Source of the DNA: Fibrobacter sp. UWB5
Lineage (GTDB): Bacteria; Fibrobacterota; Fibrobacteria; Fibrobacterales; Fibrobacteraceae
Direction: 5' to 3'
Assembly (NCBI RefSeq): GCF_002210295.1
Contig: NZ_MWQH01000008.1
Coordinates: 1-64,000, forward strand
Length of the DNA: 64,000 nucleotides
Within the stretch, counting starts at the first letter, position 1. The number at the start of each line of letters is the position of its first letter. Made by a program: the position numbers and the translations under genes. The notes under the pieces were generated by a model. That model ran no database searches and was not told where the DNA came from. It saw only the letters and a program-made list of their open reading frames with translations. Below are positions 7,553 through 16,099 of the stretch, piece after piece.

Positions 7553-8668
7553 ATGTTGAAAAGTTTCAAACTCAGAAATTTGGATGTATTTCCGAACACA
7601 ATCCTCAGCCCCATGGACGGGGTGACGGATGCTCCCTTCCGTAGGCTTTGCCGGGTTCTTTCCGGCAACCGGATGGGGCTTCTGGTGTCGGAATTCGTCC
7701 CGACGGACGGAGATTCCGTTTTTTGCCTGGATGGCCACAAGCAACTGAAGTTTTTCCCCGAAGAACGCCCGTTTGGCGTCCAAATTTTCGGGCGGTTCCC
7801 GGACCGTATGGCCGCCGCCGCTAAAAAGATAGCCGAAAACCTTCATCCGGAGTTTATCGAGGTGAATGCGGGCTGCCCGGCGCCCAAGGTGGCGGGGAAG
7901 GGAAGCGGGTCCGGATTGTTGCGTGACCTGCCTCGGCTGCAAGAAATTTTGCACGACGTCCGCGCTGCCCTGGATTCCTCGAGTGTAGACATTCCGCTGA
8001 CGCTCAAGTGCCGAATCGGTTGGGATGACCAGAGCATTAACGTGATGGAAACGCTGGCGATTGCCGAGGGCGAAGGCGTCGAGATGCTCACTGTGCATGG
8101 CCGTACCCGCCTGCAGGGGTACAACGGCCTTGCCAACTGGGAATGGATTGGCAAGGTCGCGGCCGCGGCCAAGATTCCCGTCATCGGGAATGGCGACGTG
8201 AACAGCGTGGCTGTTGCTCGCGAGCGCATTGAAACTTATGGCGTGTCGGGCGTGTCCATTGGCCGCGGCGCCATGCACAACCCGTGGATTTTCGGACAGA
8301 TTGCCGATGCTTGGGAAGGTAAGCCCGCACATGAAATTACTGCGATGGAAGCTCTTGACGTGTTCCCGCTTTACTACAAGTTCAAACTTGAAGACGGCTC
8401 TACTGAAATGGGGGCGCTAGGCCGCCTGAAACAGTTGGGCGCAAGACTCTGCAAGGGTTTTTGCCAAGAAGGATGCGGTGACGAAGCCGGAATGCATGTG
8501 CGTCAGACGTTGCTTACCGCGCAGACTCCGCAAGAATTTTTCGAACGCTTAGAGGTGTTGAAAAATGGTGTTGTGAAATCGATGCGCTACGATCCGAATC
8601 GCTTGGTAAACCTGAACGGAGCCAAGGAAACCGAATTGAGGTTTGGCGACCAGTTTGCCGGAAGGTAA
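7553..8668 (+). CDS. tRNA-dihydrouridine synthase (DusB-like)
   Basis: This is an FMN-dependent enzyme of about 371 residues that reduces uridine to dihydrouridine in tRNA. The TIM-barrel signature SPMDGVTDAPFRRLC near residue 20 is present. The catalytic loop follows as EVNAGCPAPKV near residue 105, with the family Cys. FMN-phosphate contacts appear as IPVIGNGDV and VSIGRGAMHNPW. The start is uncertain: ATG at 7553 is preferred, but a GTG at 7544 is in frame, and neither has a good ribosome site. A second Dus-family gene (dusA) occurs at about 59.6 kb. The two belong to different subfamilies, so they probably modify different tRNA positions. Confidence 0.85.
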   Translation: MLKSFKLRNLDVFPNTILSPMDGVTDAPFRRLCRVLSGNRMGLLVSEFVPTDGDSVFCLDGHKQLKFFPEERPFGVQIFGRFPDRMAAAAKKIAENLHPEFIEVNAGCPAPKVAGKGSGSGLLRDLPRLQEILHDVRAALDSSSVDIPLTLKCRIGWDDQSINVMETLAIAEGEGVEMLTVHGRTRLQGYNGLANWEWIGKVAAAAKIPVIGNGDVNSVAVARERIETYGVSGVSIGRGAMHNPWIFGQIADAWEGKPAHEITAMEALDVFPLYYKFKLEDGSTEMGALGRLKQLGARLCKGFCQEGCGDEAGMHVRQTLLTAQTPQEFFERLEVLKNGVVKSMRYDPNRLVNLNGAKETELRFGDQFAGR

Positions 8669-8695
8669 ATATTTTTTATATGAAATTTTTTAGAT

Positions 8696-8726
8696 AAACT
8701 GCTTTTATTGAAAAGCAGTTTTTTTT
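8696..8726 (+). terminator. Intrinsic terminator after the Dus gene
   Basis: An 11-bp perfect stem (AAACTGCTTTT / AAAAGCAGTTT) with a four-base loop is followed by a run of T residues, shortly after the stop codon at 8668. Confidence 0.8.
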
Positions 8727-8834
8727 GTAAAAAAGAAAGATATGGAAAATAATCTGTATAAACAATGTATGACAACTAGGCGTGCATGCGAAATTTACTG
8801 CAATATGAATGTTATTTTATATGAAAAAAATAAT

Positions 8835-8853
8835 CGTTGTAAATTTGACAACG
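8835..8853. promoter_or_regulatory. Inverted repeat, possible antitoxin operator
   Basis: CGTTGT and ACAACG form a perfect inverted repeat around a 7-base centre, 49 bases before the RelB/DinJ-like start. Antitoxins of this fold often bind such palindromes to repress their own promoter. The rest of the 8669-8901 gap is AT-rich with no other gene seen. Confidence 0.4.
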
Positions 8854-8901
8854 TGAAAAAAATAAACTATTGTTAAAAAAGCTTTTTGAAGGGAAGGAAC
8901 T

Positions 8902-9102
8902 ATGGCAATAGTAAGCGTAAGAATGGAAGACGAAACAAAGAAAAAGTTTGAAACTTTTTGTGATTCCGTCGGGATCACTGTTTCGGCAGCAGTAAACATG
9001 TTCGTGAAAATGACGATCCGCGAAGATCGCCTGCCCTTTGATGTCAAGGGTCATTCGTTTGAACCGCTGGGAAAGGTGGTTCAGGCGAAGGGCGTAGACT
9101 AA
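8902..9102 (+). CDS. RelB/DinJ-family antitoxin-like protein (orphan)
   Basis: This 66-residue protein has the ribbon-helix-helix pattern of RelB/DinJ antitoxins. A DNA-binding beta strand (VSVRMEDETKKKFE) is followed by two helices including GITVSAAVNMFVKM, close to the family consensus, then the family-type REDRLPFDV segment. Such proteins neutralise RelE/YafQ-type mRNA interferases and repress their operon. A strong AGGGAAGG ribosome site precedes the ATG. No toxin gene follows: a terminator comes within about 30 bases, so the antitoxin stands alone here. It may be a relic, a trans-acting antitoxin, or a plain transcriptional regulator. Confidence 0.75.
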   Translation: MAIVSVRMEDETKKKFETFCDSVGITVSAAVNMFVKMTIREDRLPFDVKGHSFEPLGKVVQAKGVD

Positions 9103-9130
9103 CAGATTTCTTGCTTAATCGTTATGTAGA

Positions 9131-9165
9131 ACAAAGCCGCCCGAATGGACGGCTTTGTTTTTTTT
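9131..9165 (+). terminator. Intrinsic terminator after the antitoxin-like gene
   Basis: A nine-bp stem ACAAAGCCG / CGGCTTTGT encloses a short loop and is followed by T residues. It closes the antitoxin-like gene as a single-gene transcript. Confidence 0.75.
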
Positions 9166-9185
9166 GGCTGCAAAGAAACTGCTAA

Positions 9186-10448
9186 TTAAATGTAGTAGAC
9201 GTAATTAAAGAACTCAAGGAATTTGTCAAACTGCATTGAGAATACGCCGTTCGAGTTCAAATTCAATCCGTTCCATGTACCACTGCGGCAATATTGCTTT
9301 ACCGGAGTGGAGCCCCACGGGTTACGAACGATAATGCGCTGAACGCCGTTGTAAGTTTCGATGCCCAAGATAGAATAGGCGTGGTTAGGAACTGTTCCGA
9401 CGGTGCTTTGACGGTCCTTGCCCGATGTAGAAACGGTGATGGGGGTGGTTGTCTGTCCGTTCGCGGCGGTGTTCCTCACGAGCATTTTCCAAATCTTGCT
9501 GCTATTTCCCTTTTTGCAGTAATAATCGTCGTAGCTGTAGCCGGTGAGGCGACGCAATGCGGTACCGGTGTTGCCGCCTTCGATCTTTTTCATGTTGGGA
9601 CAGTCGGAGCTCGTTTCGATCATCCATTTGGCGAAGGCTTTTTCCCACAAGGCGGGCCAAGTTTCGGTGTAAGAGGTGTTAGAACGACCGTAGATCCAGT
9701 ATCCGCCCGGGTAGTTTACGGCGACTTTCTGAGAAATAGTGACCCATTCTGCTTTCAGCTTTTTTGTCCAAAAACGGAATTGGTAATTGCCGCTGCTGAG
9801 ACTGCATGCGCCGAGCAAATGCGGTGCGCTCCACTGCACAGAACACAGTGCTGCCAAGAAATAGCAGTCGCCCAGGGCGCCCTGCATGACTTCGAGCCCA
9901 TACATGCTGGTGACGATGTAATTTCCCATGACCTTCCACATGATGTCGCTGGGAACCCAGTCTGCAGGCTTGCCTACTTTGTCTTTTGTTGTCTTTGCCG
10001 AAGCTTTTTGCTTGGGTTCGTCGTCGGAAACGACCTGGTCGGGGAACAAGGCTGCGCAAATCTTGTTGAAACCGGCAGGGAGGGCGTTCTTGTCGGCCTT
10101 CACGGTGTCGGTCTTCTTGGCGGACTTCTTTACAGTTTCTACGACTGCGTTCTTCTTGAAGAATTTGCGCATGCGTTCAAAATCTTTAGTTTCGGCAGCG
10201 GCTTCCACTTTGTCCTTAGAGGCGTTGTACTTGAACTGGCGCGGCATCAAAATGGGGCTGTTGGCCTTGAACATGGCCTTAGGGTCCTTAATGCCCAGCA
10301 AATCGGCGAGCTTCTTCTGAGGGTCTTTTTCTGCATCCCAATTGATTTTCTTCTGCGCAACGAGATCACCTAGAGCGTACGGGTTGATTGCTTTGCCGAG
10401 GTCGCCATCTTTAGGAAGGTTGGAAGTCGTTTTCTTTTTTGTTGCCAT
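9186..10448 (-). CDS. Calpain-like (C2 family) cysteine protease
   Basis: This 420-residue protein carries a papain-fold protease domain of the calpain type in its C-terminal half. The three catalytic residues can be read directly: Cys195 in QGALGDCYFLAAL (with oxyanion Gln189), His356 in NHAYSILG, and Asn376 in VRNPWG. The WPALWEKAFAKW motif near residue 264 is also typical of calpain cores. The N-terminal 165 residues are Lys- and Asp-rich and lack a signal peptide, so it is probably cytoplasmic or exported by a non-Sec route. They may act as an inhibitory or targeting segment. A strong GGAG site precedes the ATG. Calpain domains are mostly eukaryotic and scattered in bacteria, so lateral transfer is possible. 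Substrate is unknown. Confidence 0.85.
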   Translation of the reverse strand: MATKKKTTSNLPKDGDLGKAINPYALGDLVAQKKINWDAEKDPQKKLADLLGIKDPKAMFKANSPILMPRQFKYNASKDKVEAAAETKDFERMRKFFKKNAVVETVKKSAKKTDTVKADKNALPAGFNKICAALFPDQVVSDDEPKQKASAKTTKDKVGKPADWVPSDIMWKVMGNYIVTSMYGLEVMQGALGDCYFLAALCSVQWSAPHLLGACSLSSGNYQFRFWTKKLKAEWVTISQKVAVNYPGGYWIYGRSNTSYTETWPALWEKAFAKWMIETSSDCPNMKKIEGGNTGTALRRLTGYSYDDYYCKKGNSSKIWKMLVRNTAANGQTTTPITVSTSGKDRQSTVGTVPNHAYSILGIETYNGVQRIIVRNPWGSTPVKQYCRSGTWNGLNLNSNGVFSMQFDKFLEFFNYVYYI

Positions 10449-10778
10449 TTGAATCTCCTTTTTTTAGAGTTTGTTTGTGATTTATTGCTTACCAATATAA
10501 AACAAAAATATGCCGTAAAAGCATAATTTGCTTGCTTTTTTACAAACAAATTCTTATAGAATTGTTAAATGGAATACGCTGGTTTGATGATGTATTTTTG
10601 AATGAATATGGTGTAATAGAAATGAATTACGACTAGAATTGTAAAATTTTGTTAACCAAACAAGGCCGTGAATACTCCAAATTGGAATGTCTGGTAAACG
10701 GATTTTTTTGGGGGTATTCGTTCGGAAACGTTTTTCTTATATATATTAGTTCCAACTATTGTTCTTAAGAAGGGAAAT
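10449..10778. other. AT-rich divergent intergenic region (330 bp)
   Basis: This gap separates the calpain-like gene from the divergent FIST-GGDEF-HD-GYP gene. It is AT-rich and must hold both promoters. I see a TATATT-type -10 candidate on each strand, and AAGAAGGGAA as the ribosome site before 10779. No convincing small gene or structured RNA was found. Confidence 0.5.
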
Positions 10779-13175
10779 ATGAGGAACAAAATATTTGCGT
10801 ATAAGGATGCAGTCGGGTTTGAAAACGAACTCTTCCTGTTTAGCAAGTGGTACAAGGAACATGGTTCCCCCACGATGTGCTTCCAAATACATTCAACCAT
10901 ATTGGATCCCGAAAAACTGAAGCCCGTTTGGGATATTCTGGAACGGGTATTCCCCGATATCCCGTGGTTTGGCAATTCGACCGCCGGAAACATTGTGGAT
11001 TGCGAACAGGCCGTCGATATTTCGGTGTCTGCCATTATTTTCGAAAAAACGACGAGTAAATTCCAGGTTTTTCAGTACGACTTCTCTAGGGAATCTGTCG
11101 GTGGCATTGCGAGCGAAATCGTAAAAGAGGCAGATAAAAATCCATGGGTAAAGGCTGTAGAAATTTATCACTGCATTTCGCCCTTCTCGACGACGGCTCT
11201 TTGCGAAGGGCTTGACAGCCTTGCTCCGAACATTCAGGTTTTTGGCGGTATTGTTTGCTCTCCCGATATTACGAGCCCGAATTCCTGCGTGTTCTCGTCG
11301 GTGGGTGGCTATACGAAGTCCGGTCTTTTGGTCGTGTTCTACGGCGGTGACGATCTTTATATTGAATCTCGCAAGATTAGCGGCTGGAAACCCATTGGAC
11401 GTAACTTCCACGTGACCCGTTCGGAGGGCAATATCCTTTATGAACTGGGCGGCGTTCCGGCCTACGAAGTTTATAACAAGTACCTGAATATTAAGAACGA
11501 TAACAATTTCTTCTACAACGCGCTTGAATTCCCTATGCTTTACGAGCATAATGGCGTTTCGATTGTGCGTGCGGCTGGCGCGAGTAATCCGGATGGTTCG
11601 CTCTCCATGTCTTCGGATATTGACGAGGGGTCCATTGTCCGGTTGTCGTATGGTGAACCGCAATTGATTGTGGAAAAGATTAAGGCTGAAAGTGAAGCGT
11701 GCGAAAAGTTTGCTCCCGAAGTGCAGCATATCTTCTCTTGCGCGGCCCGAAAGGCGTTCTGGTCCCAGCATGAACCGACTTACGAAATTTCTCCGTTCAA
11801 GGGCTTGGCTTCTAGCACAGGTTTCTTCTCACATGGTGAATTCCTTCGTGAAAAGGGCCACTTGAACCAGCACAACATTACGCTCGTATTTGCCTCGATG
11901 CGTGAAGGTCCTGCGGTAAAGCATGAACATGCTCCTGTAGAAGATATCCAAGAGGGAATGGCTTCGCGTTTGCCGCTTGCGGCCCGTATGGCAACGTTCA
12001 TTCGCGAAACTTCTTTTGAACTGGAACAGATTAACAGCAAGCTGCGCGTGATGAACGAACACTTGCAAGATGTCGCGACGACCGATGCCTTGACGGGTCT
12101 TGAAAACAGGCTTGCCTTTGATGAAATCCTCAAGACGATTAGCCAGGAGGATAGCGAAGCCGGTACCTGGACTATGGTGTTGATGGATGTGAACGGCTTG
12201 AAGTACGCAAACGATACCTTTGGCCACCAGGCGGGCGATGCCTTGATCGTGGCGGCAGGTAACGCCATCAAGAGCGCTTACGGTGCAACTGGAAACTGCT
12301 TCAGAATTGGCGGTGACGAATTTGCCGTGGTGACGCGTGCTCCGCTGGATTCGCTGTTCGTGCTGTATAGCAACCTGCAGAAGTGTATCGAAGAATACAA
12401 CAAGGACGCTTTGTACCACTTGTCCATTGCAGTGGGCGAAAGCCGCCTGCGTAGCGATTCTGGCGTTCGCAAGTCCATTAGTGACTGGAAGATGGAAGCG
12501 GACTTGAACATGTACCGCGACAAGGTGCGTTACCACAAACCGGTCGAAAACAATGAAAACCAGAACCTCAAGGACTTGATTTCTTGTTTGATCACGGTGG
12601 AAGAAGCGAAGGATTCCTACACGGCTCACCATTCCGATCGCGTGAAGGCTTTCTCGGAACAGATTGCTAGGTTGCTTGGCCTGTCGGAAGGTTCTGTCTC
12701 GTTGATTACCCATGCCGCGCTCTTGCACGATATCGGCAAGATGGGCATTAGTGACAACGTGCTCGGTAAACCCGGTAAACTGACGGATGATGAATTCTCG
12801 ATTATTAAGCAGCATCCGGTGATTGGCGCTAAGATCTTGATGCAGTCCAACTACACCCACGAACTGGTGCAGATTGTGCTTCACCATCATGAACGCTTCG
12901 ATGGCCGCGGTTACCCCGAGGGCCTGAAGGGTGAAGAAATTCCTATCGGCGCCCGAATCATTGCCATTGCGGACTCTGTCGACGCGATGACGAGCAAGCG
13001 CGTATACCGTGATGCCTTGTCGCTGGATTACTGCCGCAAAGAAATCGAGAAGAATCTGGGCGTGATGTACGACCCTGCCATCGGCAAGGTGGTGCTGGAT
13101 CATTGGAACGAGGTCGCCGATTTGCTGATGAAGCTGCAGAGCGGTCGCCCGAAAATCGTCAATCGCACCAATTGA
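10779..13175 (+). CDS. FIST sensor - GGDEF - HD-GYP cyclic-di-GMP protein
   Basis: This 798-residue protein combines a FIST sensory module (about residues 1-385) with a GGDEF domain (about 430-545) and an HD-GYP domain (about 575-770). The GGDEF signature is intact at residues 511-515, so diguanylate cyclase activity is plausible. HD-GYP residues are also intact: HD at 650-651, and HHHERFDGRGYP starting at 702, so it should also hydrolyse cyclic-di-GMP. FIST domains are thought to bind small ligands such as amino acids. No membrane helices are seen, so it is likely a cytosolic sensor switching c-di-GMP synthesis and breakdown. It stands alone between a divergent protease and convergent gltA. 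Confidence 0.9.
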   Translation: MRNKIFAYKDAVGFENELFLFSKWYKEHGSPTMCFQIHSTILDPEKLKPVWDILERVFPDIPWFGNSTAGNIVDCEQAVDISVSAIIFEKTTSKFQVFQYDFSRESVGGIASEIVKEADKNPWVKAVEIYHCISPFSTTALCEGLDSLAPNIQVFGGIVCSPDITSPNSCVFSSVGGYTKSGLLVVFYGGDDLYIESRKISGWKPIGRNFHVTRSEGNILYELGGVPAYEVYNKYLNIKNDNNFFYNALEFPMLYEHNGVSIVRAAGASNPDGSLSMSSDIDEGSIVRLSYGEPQLIVEKIKAESEACEKFAPEVQHIFSCAARKAFWSQHEPTYEISPFKGLASSTGFFSHGEFLREKGHLNQHNITLVFASMREGPAVKHEHAPVEDIQEGMASRLPLAARMATFIRETSFELEQINSKLRVMNEHLQDVATTDALTGLENRLAFDEILKTISQEDSEAGTWTMVLMDVNGLKYANDTFGHQAGDALIVAAGNAIKSAYGATGNCFRIGGDEFAVVTRAPLDSLFVLYSNLQKCIEEYNKDALYHLSIAVGESRLRSDSGVRKSISDWKMEADLNMYRDKVRYHKPVENNENQNLKDLISCLITVEEAKDSYTAHHSDRVKAFSEQIARLLGLSEGSVSLITHAALLHDIGKMGISDNVLGKPGKLTDDEFSIIKQHPVIGAKILMQSNYTHELVQIVLHHHERFDGRGYPEGLKGEEIPIGARIIAIADSVDAMTSKRVYRDALSLDYCRKEIEKNLGVMYDPAIGKVVLDHWNEVADLLMKLQSGRPKIVNRTN

Positions 13176-13188
13176 TAGACCTTGCAAC

Positions 13189-13220
13189 AAAAGCCGCCGG
13201 ATTCGTACCGACGGCTTTTT
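13189..13220 (+). terminator. Intrinsic terminator of the FIST-GGDEF-HD-GYP gene
   Basis: A 12-bp stem AAAAGCCGCCGG / CCGACGGCTTTT with one mismatch is followed by a T-rich stretch, 13 bases after the stop codon. Confidence 0.75.
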
Positions 13221-13240
13221 GCTTTTGAAATTTTGTGAGC

Positions 13241-13267
13241 AAAAAGCCCCTGTTATTAAACAGGGGC
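13241..13267 (-). terminator. Intrinsic terminator of the citrate synthase operon
   Basis: Read on the minus strand, GCCCCTGTT pairs with AACAGGGGC around a short loop, followed by five T residues. It lies 58 bases beyond the gltA stop codon. Confidence 0.75.
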
Positions 13268-13325
13268 GATTGCGAGAGTGAGGCGATATCACATTCTTGG
13301 TTTTGTGATAGAGCCGAACGGACTT

Positions 13326-14615
13326 TTATCTCTTGTCGCGGTCGACCCAGGCGCGAGCCGTGTGGCCCGTGTAAATCTGGCGCGGACGGTTAATCTTGGA
13401 ATTCGGGTCGTCGTGCATTTCCTTCCAGTGGGCAATCCAGCCGGGCAAGCGGCCGATAGCGAACATCACGGTAAGCATGTTCGTCGGGATGCCCATGGCG
13501 CGGTAGAGAATGCCCGAGTAGAAGTCCACGTTCGGATAGAGCTTGCGTTCGATGAAGTAGTCGTCCTTGAGGGCGGCTTCTTCGAGCTTGAGCGCAATGT
13601 CCAGCAGCGGATCGTGGAAATGTTCGCGTTCGAACACCTGGTACATGAGCTTCTTGAGTACCTTGGCGCGCGGATCGTAGCTCTTGTAGACGCGGTGACC
13701 GAAGCCGGAAAGACGGAACGGGTCGTTCTTGTCCTTGGCCTTGTCCATCACCTGTTCGATGGTCATGCCGCTCTGCTGGATGCGCAGGAGCGTTTCGAGT
13801 ACGGCCTGGTTAGCACCGCCATGGAGCGGACCCCACAAGGCGCAAATACCAGCGCAGATACTTGCGTACAAGTTAGCGTGAGAGCTGCCCACCATACGCA
13901 CGGTAGAAGTAGAGCAGTTCTGTTCGTGGTCGGCGTGTACAATCAGAAGCGTGTTCAGCGCCTTTTCCATGATCGGATCCGGGTGGTAGGAACGGGCCTT
14001 GCTGCTGAACATCATGTTCAGGAAGTTGCTGCAGTAGCTGCGTTCTGCTTCGGGGTACACGAACGGTTCGCCGATGCTTGCCTTGTAAGAGAAGGCGGCA
14101 ATCGTGCGGATCTTTGAAATCAGGCTTGCAGTCGTGAGGTCGAACACGTCGGCGATGTTTTCATCGTCGTAGAAACGCGGCGTAAACAGGCCCACGGCAT
14201 TCACGATGGAGCTGAGGATGCCCATCGGGTGGGCGCTCGGCGGCATCTGCCTAAAGAAGTGCAGAAGGTTCTCGTGGAGGAGAGAGTTCTCGGTCAACAA
14301 CGTGCGGAAACGCGCCAGCTGCTGCTGAGTCGGCAGTTCACCGTAAATCAGGAGCCAGGCGGTTTCGGGGAAGGTAGCCTTTTCGGCAAGGTCTTCGATA
14401 CTGTAGCCGCGGTAACGCAGGATTCCGTGTTCGCCGTCCACGTAAGTGATGGCGCTTCGGGTGCTACCGGTGTTCAGGTAGCCGTAATCCAAGGTCACCA
14501 GGCCGGTTTCCTTGCGGAGTTTGCAGATGTCGAGACCGTGTTCGTTTTCAGCACCTTCAACAACAGGGAGCTCGATGCTCTTTCCGTTGTAACTTAAAAT
14601 GGCGTTGTCGGACAT
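13326..14615 (-). CDS. gltA: Citrate synthase
   Basis: This 429-residue enzyme condenses oxaloacetate and acetyl-CoA to citrate at the entry of the TCA cycle. All active-site regions of the hexameric GltA type are visible: GPLHGGANQAVLE with the first catalytic His, GFGHRVYKSYDPRAK with the second, and KLYPNVDFYSG with the catalytic Asp. The C-terminal IGRLPGWIAHWKEM motif is also standard. Length matches E. coli GltA (427). The start at 14615 is chosen because GGAGG lies a few bases upstream; a longer in-frame start at 14645 lacks support. It is downstream of an aminotransferase gene with a 31-base gap, so both probably share a transcript linking 2-oxoacid and amino-acid metabolism. Confidence 0.95.
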   Translation of the reverse strand: MSDNAILSYNGKSIELPVVEGAENEHGLDICKLRKETGLVTLDYGYLNTGSTRSAITYVDGEHGILRYRGYSIEDLAEKATFPETAWLLIYGELPTQQQLARFRTLLTENSLLHENLLHFFRQMPPSAHPMGILSSIVNAVGLFTPRFYDDENIADVFDLTTASLISKIRTIAAFSYKASIGEPFVYPEAERSYCSNFLNMMFSSKARSYHPDPIMEKALNTLLIVHADHEQNCSTSTVRMVGSSHANLYASICAGICALWGPLHGGANQAVLETLLRIQQSGMTIEQVMDKAKDKNDPFRLSGFGHRVYKSYDPRAKVLKKLMYQVFEREHFHDPLLDIALKLEEAALKDDYFIERKLYPNVDFYSGILYRAMGIPTNMLTVMFAIGRLPGWIAHWKEMHDDPNSKINRPRQIYTGHTARAWVDRDKR

Positions 14616-14646
14616 TATTCCTCCAGGAGGTACGGATTCCCGCACC

Positions 14647-15939
14647 TTACTTCATCTTCAAAATGCAATTATAGATATTGTCGAACAGCTTGGGAAGCTT
14701 TTCGGTCGGCACGGCAGAGAATGCGAGGCGAATCAGGCCAGAAAGCATGATCGTACCGGTGCTGTAGTCCTTGATGAGCTTTTCGCGGAGCTGTTCTGCG
14801 TCAACGCCCTTCGGCTTGATGCACATAAAGTAGCCGCTGTTGCACGGCATCGGTTCAAAGGCGTCCTTGTATTCCGGATGGGCGGCAAAAACTTCCTTGA
14901 TGATGTCGTAGCGCTTCTTGAGCACAGCGTACTTTTCCTGCTTCTGCTGCTGGTATTCGGGGCTCTGGAATGCGGCGAGCAGGATCTTCTGGCTGATGCT
15001 CGGGGCGTTGGAAATGTTACCACGGACGGTACCGGCGGCCTTGTCTTCGAGAGCCTTGAGCTGTGCTTCGGTAGCACCCTTGAAGCCGAAGCTCATGAAG
15101 CCCACGCGGAAGCCCCATACGTAGTCTTCCTTGGTCGGGCCGTCGAGCTTGACAGCGAGGAGGTTTTCGTGAGCGTCCACGAGCTTCACGAACAGGGATT
15201 CCTTTGTCACGCCTTCTTCGTACACGAGTCCGAAGTAAGCATCGTCGAGGAGGGCCACCACCTTGTTACCCTTGGCGGCGCATTCCGTGAGAATCTTGGC
15301 GATTTCGACAGCTTCCTTTTCGGTAGCGGTGTAACCGGTCGGGTTGTTCGGGAAGTTCAGGAGAACGACCTTCTTGTCGCCCTTGCTAGCTTCGAGAGCG
15401 GCCTTGAGGGCTTCGGTGTCGAAGCCGCCGTTCTTGAAGGTGTTGAAAGTCTTGATCTTGGCGCCACGGGCGTTTTCGAACACGAGTTCGTAGTTGTCCC
15501 AGTACAGGTCCGGGATAATCACTTCGTCGCCGGCGTCGAGGAACAGGTAGCCGGCGCAGCTGATGGCATGCGTCAGGGCGGCGGTCACCACCGGGTTGCT
15601 GAAGCTCTTGGTGGCAAGCGTCGGGTTCTTCTTGATGTCCAGTTCCTTCCAGGCCTTGCGGAGGTCCGGGTTACCGAAGCTCGGGGCATACAGGAAAGAA
15701 GTCTTGGGGAGGTTCAGGGACTTGAGAACGCAATCCAGCACGAGCGGAGAGCCGTCGTCTTCGAGAGCGGTTCCGATGGTAGCGTTGATTTCGGAGCCCT
15801 TGGCTTCGGCGCCCTGGCCGAGGATTCCCTTGCGGGGGAAGAAAATCGCCTTGCCCTGTTCAGAGAGCATGTCGAGAACTTTGCAGCCGTTTGCGGAAAG
15901 TTCAGCGTTCAGAGCCTGTGCTAAAGGATTGTAGTTCAT
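14647..15939 (-). CDS. Class I/II PLP-dependent aminotransferase
   Basis: This 430-residue protein belongs to fold-type I aminotransferases, which move amino groups between amino acids and 2-oxoacids using pyridoxal phosphate. Visible motifs are NFPNNPTGYT (substrate carboxylate and PLP contacts), LLDDAYFGL with the PLP-binding Asp/Tyr, and a GPTKEDYVWGFRVGF segment. In that segment the Lys is spaced K-x5-G-x-R as in the usual Schiff-base site. The exact substrate is unclear; aspartate- or alanine-type activity is possible. A normal leader is present: a TATATT -10 at 15970-15975 and an AAGGA ribosome site before the ATG. It precedes gltA in the same orientation, suggesting a role near the TCA cycle or glutamate supply. 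Confidence 0.8.
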   Translation of the reverse strand: MNYNPLAQALNAELSANGCKVLDMLSEQGKAIFFPRKGILGQGAEAKGSEINATIGTALEDDGSPLVLDCVLKSLNLPKTSFLYAPSFGNPDLRKAWKELDIKKNPTLATKSFSNPVVTAALTHAISCAGYLFLDAGDEVIIPDLYWDNYELVFENARGAKIKTFNTFKNGGFDTEALKAALEASKGDKKVVLLNFPNNPTGYTATEKEAVEIAKILTECAAKGNKVVALLDDAYFGLVYEEGVTKESLFVKLVDAHENLLAVKLDGPTKEDYVWGFRVGFMSFGFKGATEAQLKALEDKAAGTVRGNISNAPSISQKILLAAFQSPEYQQQKQEKYAVLKKRYDIIKEVFAAHPEYKDAFEPMPCNSGYFMCIKPKGVDAEQLREKLIKDYSTGTIMLSGLIRLAFSAVPTEKLPKLFDNIYNCILKMK

Positions 15940-15969
15940 AGTGGTGTCCTTTGAAAAATTCCGCGCGCA

Positions 15970-15975
15970 AATATA
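15970..15975 (-). promoter_or_regulatory. Putative -10 element of the aminotransferase-gltA operon
   Basis: TATATT on the minus strand lies 30 bases before the ATG at 15939. This gene has a conventional leader with an AAGGA ribosome site, in contrast to the many leaderless candidates nearby. Confidence 0.45.
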
Positions 15976-16099
15976 GAAAAATGGGGCTTGGGGGCTAGGT
16001 CTAGCAATAAATTTTGAGATCGAAAACAGGGTGGTTTGATAATAAAAACAGATTTATGTATTTTTGGGGACGATTAAACGCTTGTCGTTAGGAGGATAT

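Noticed and set aside
9294-10373. Long plus-strand frame opposite the calpain-like gene
   Set aside because: Composition is atypical and the minus-strand gene has an intact catalytic triad and a GGAG ribosome site.
11829-13292. Long open frame opposite the GGDEF-HD-GYP gene
   Set aside because: The catalytic motifs are on the plus strand; the opposite frame has low-complexity composition and no start signal.
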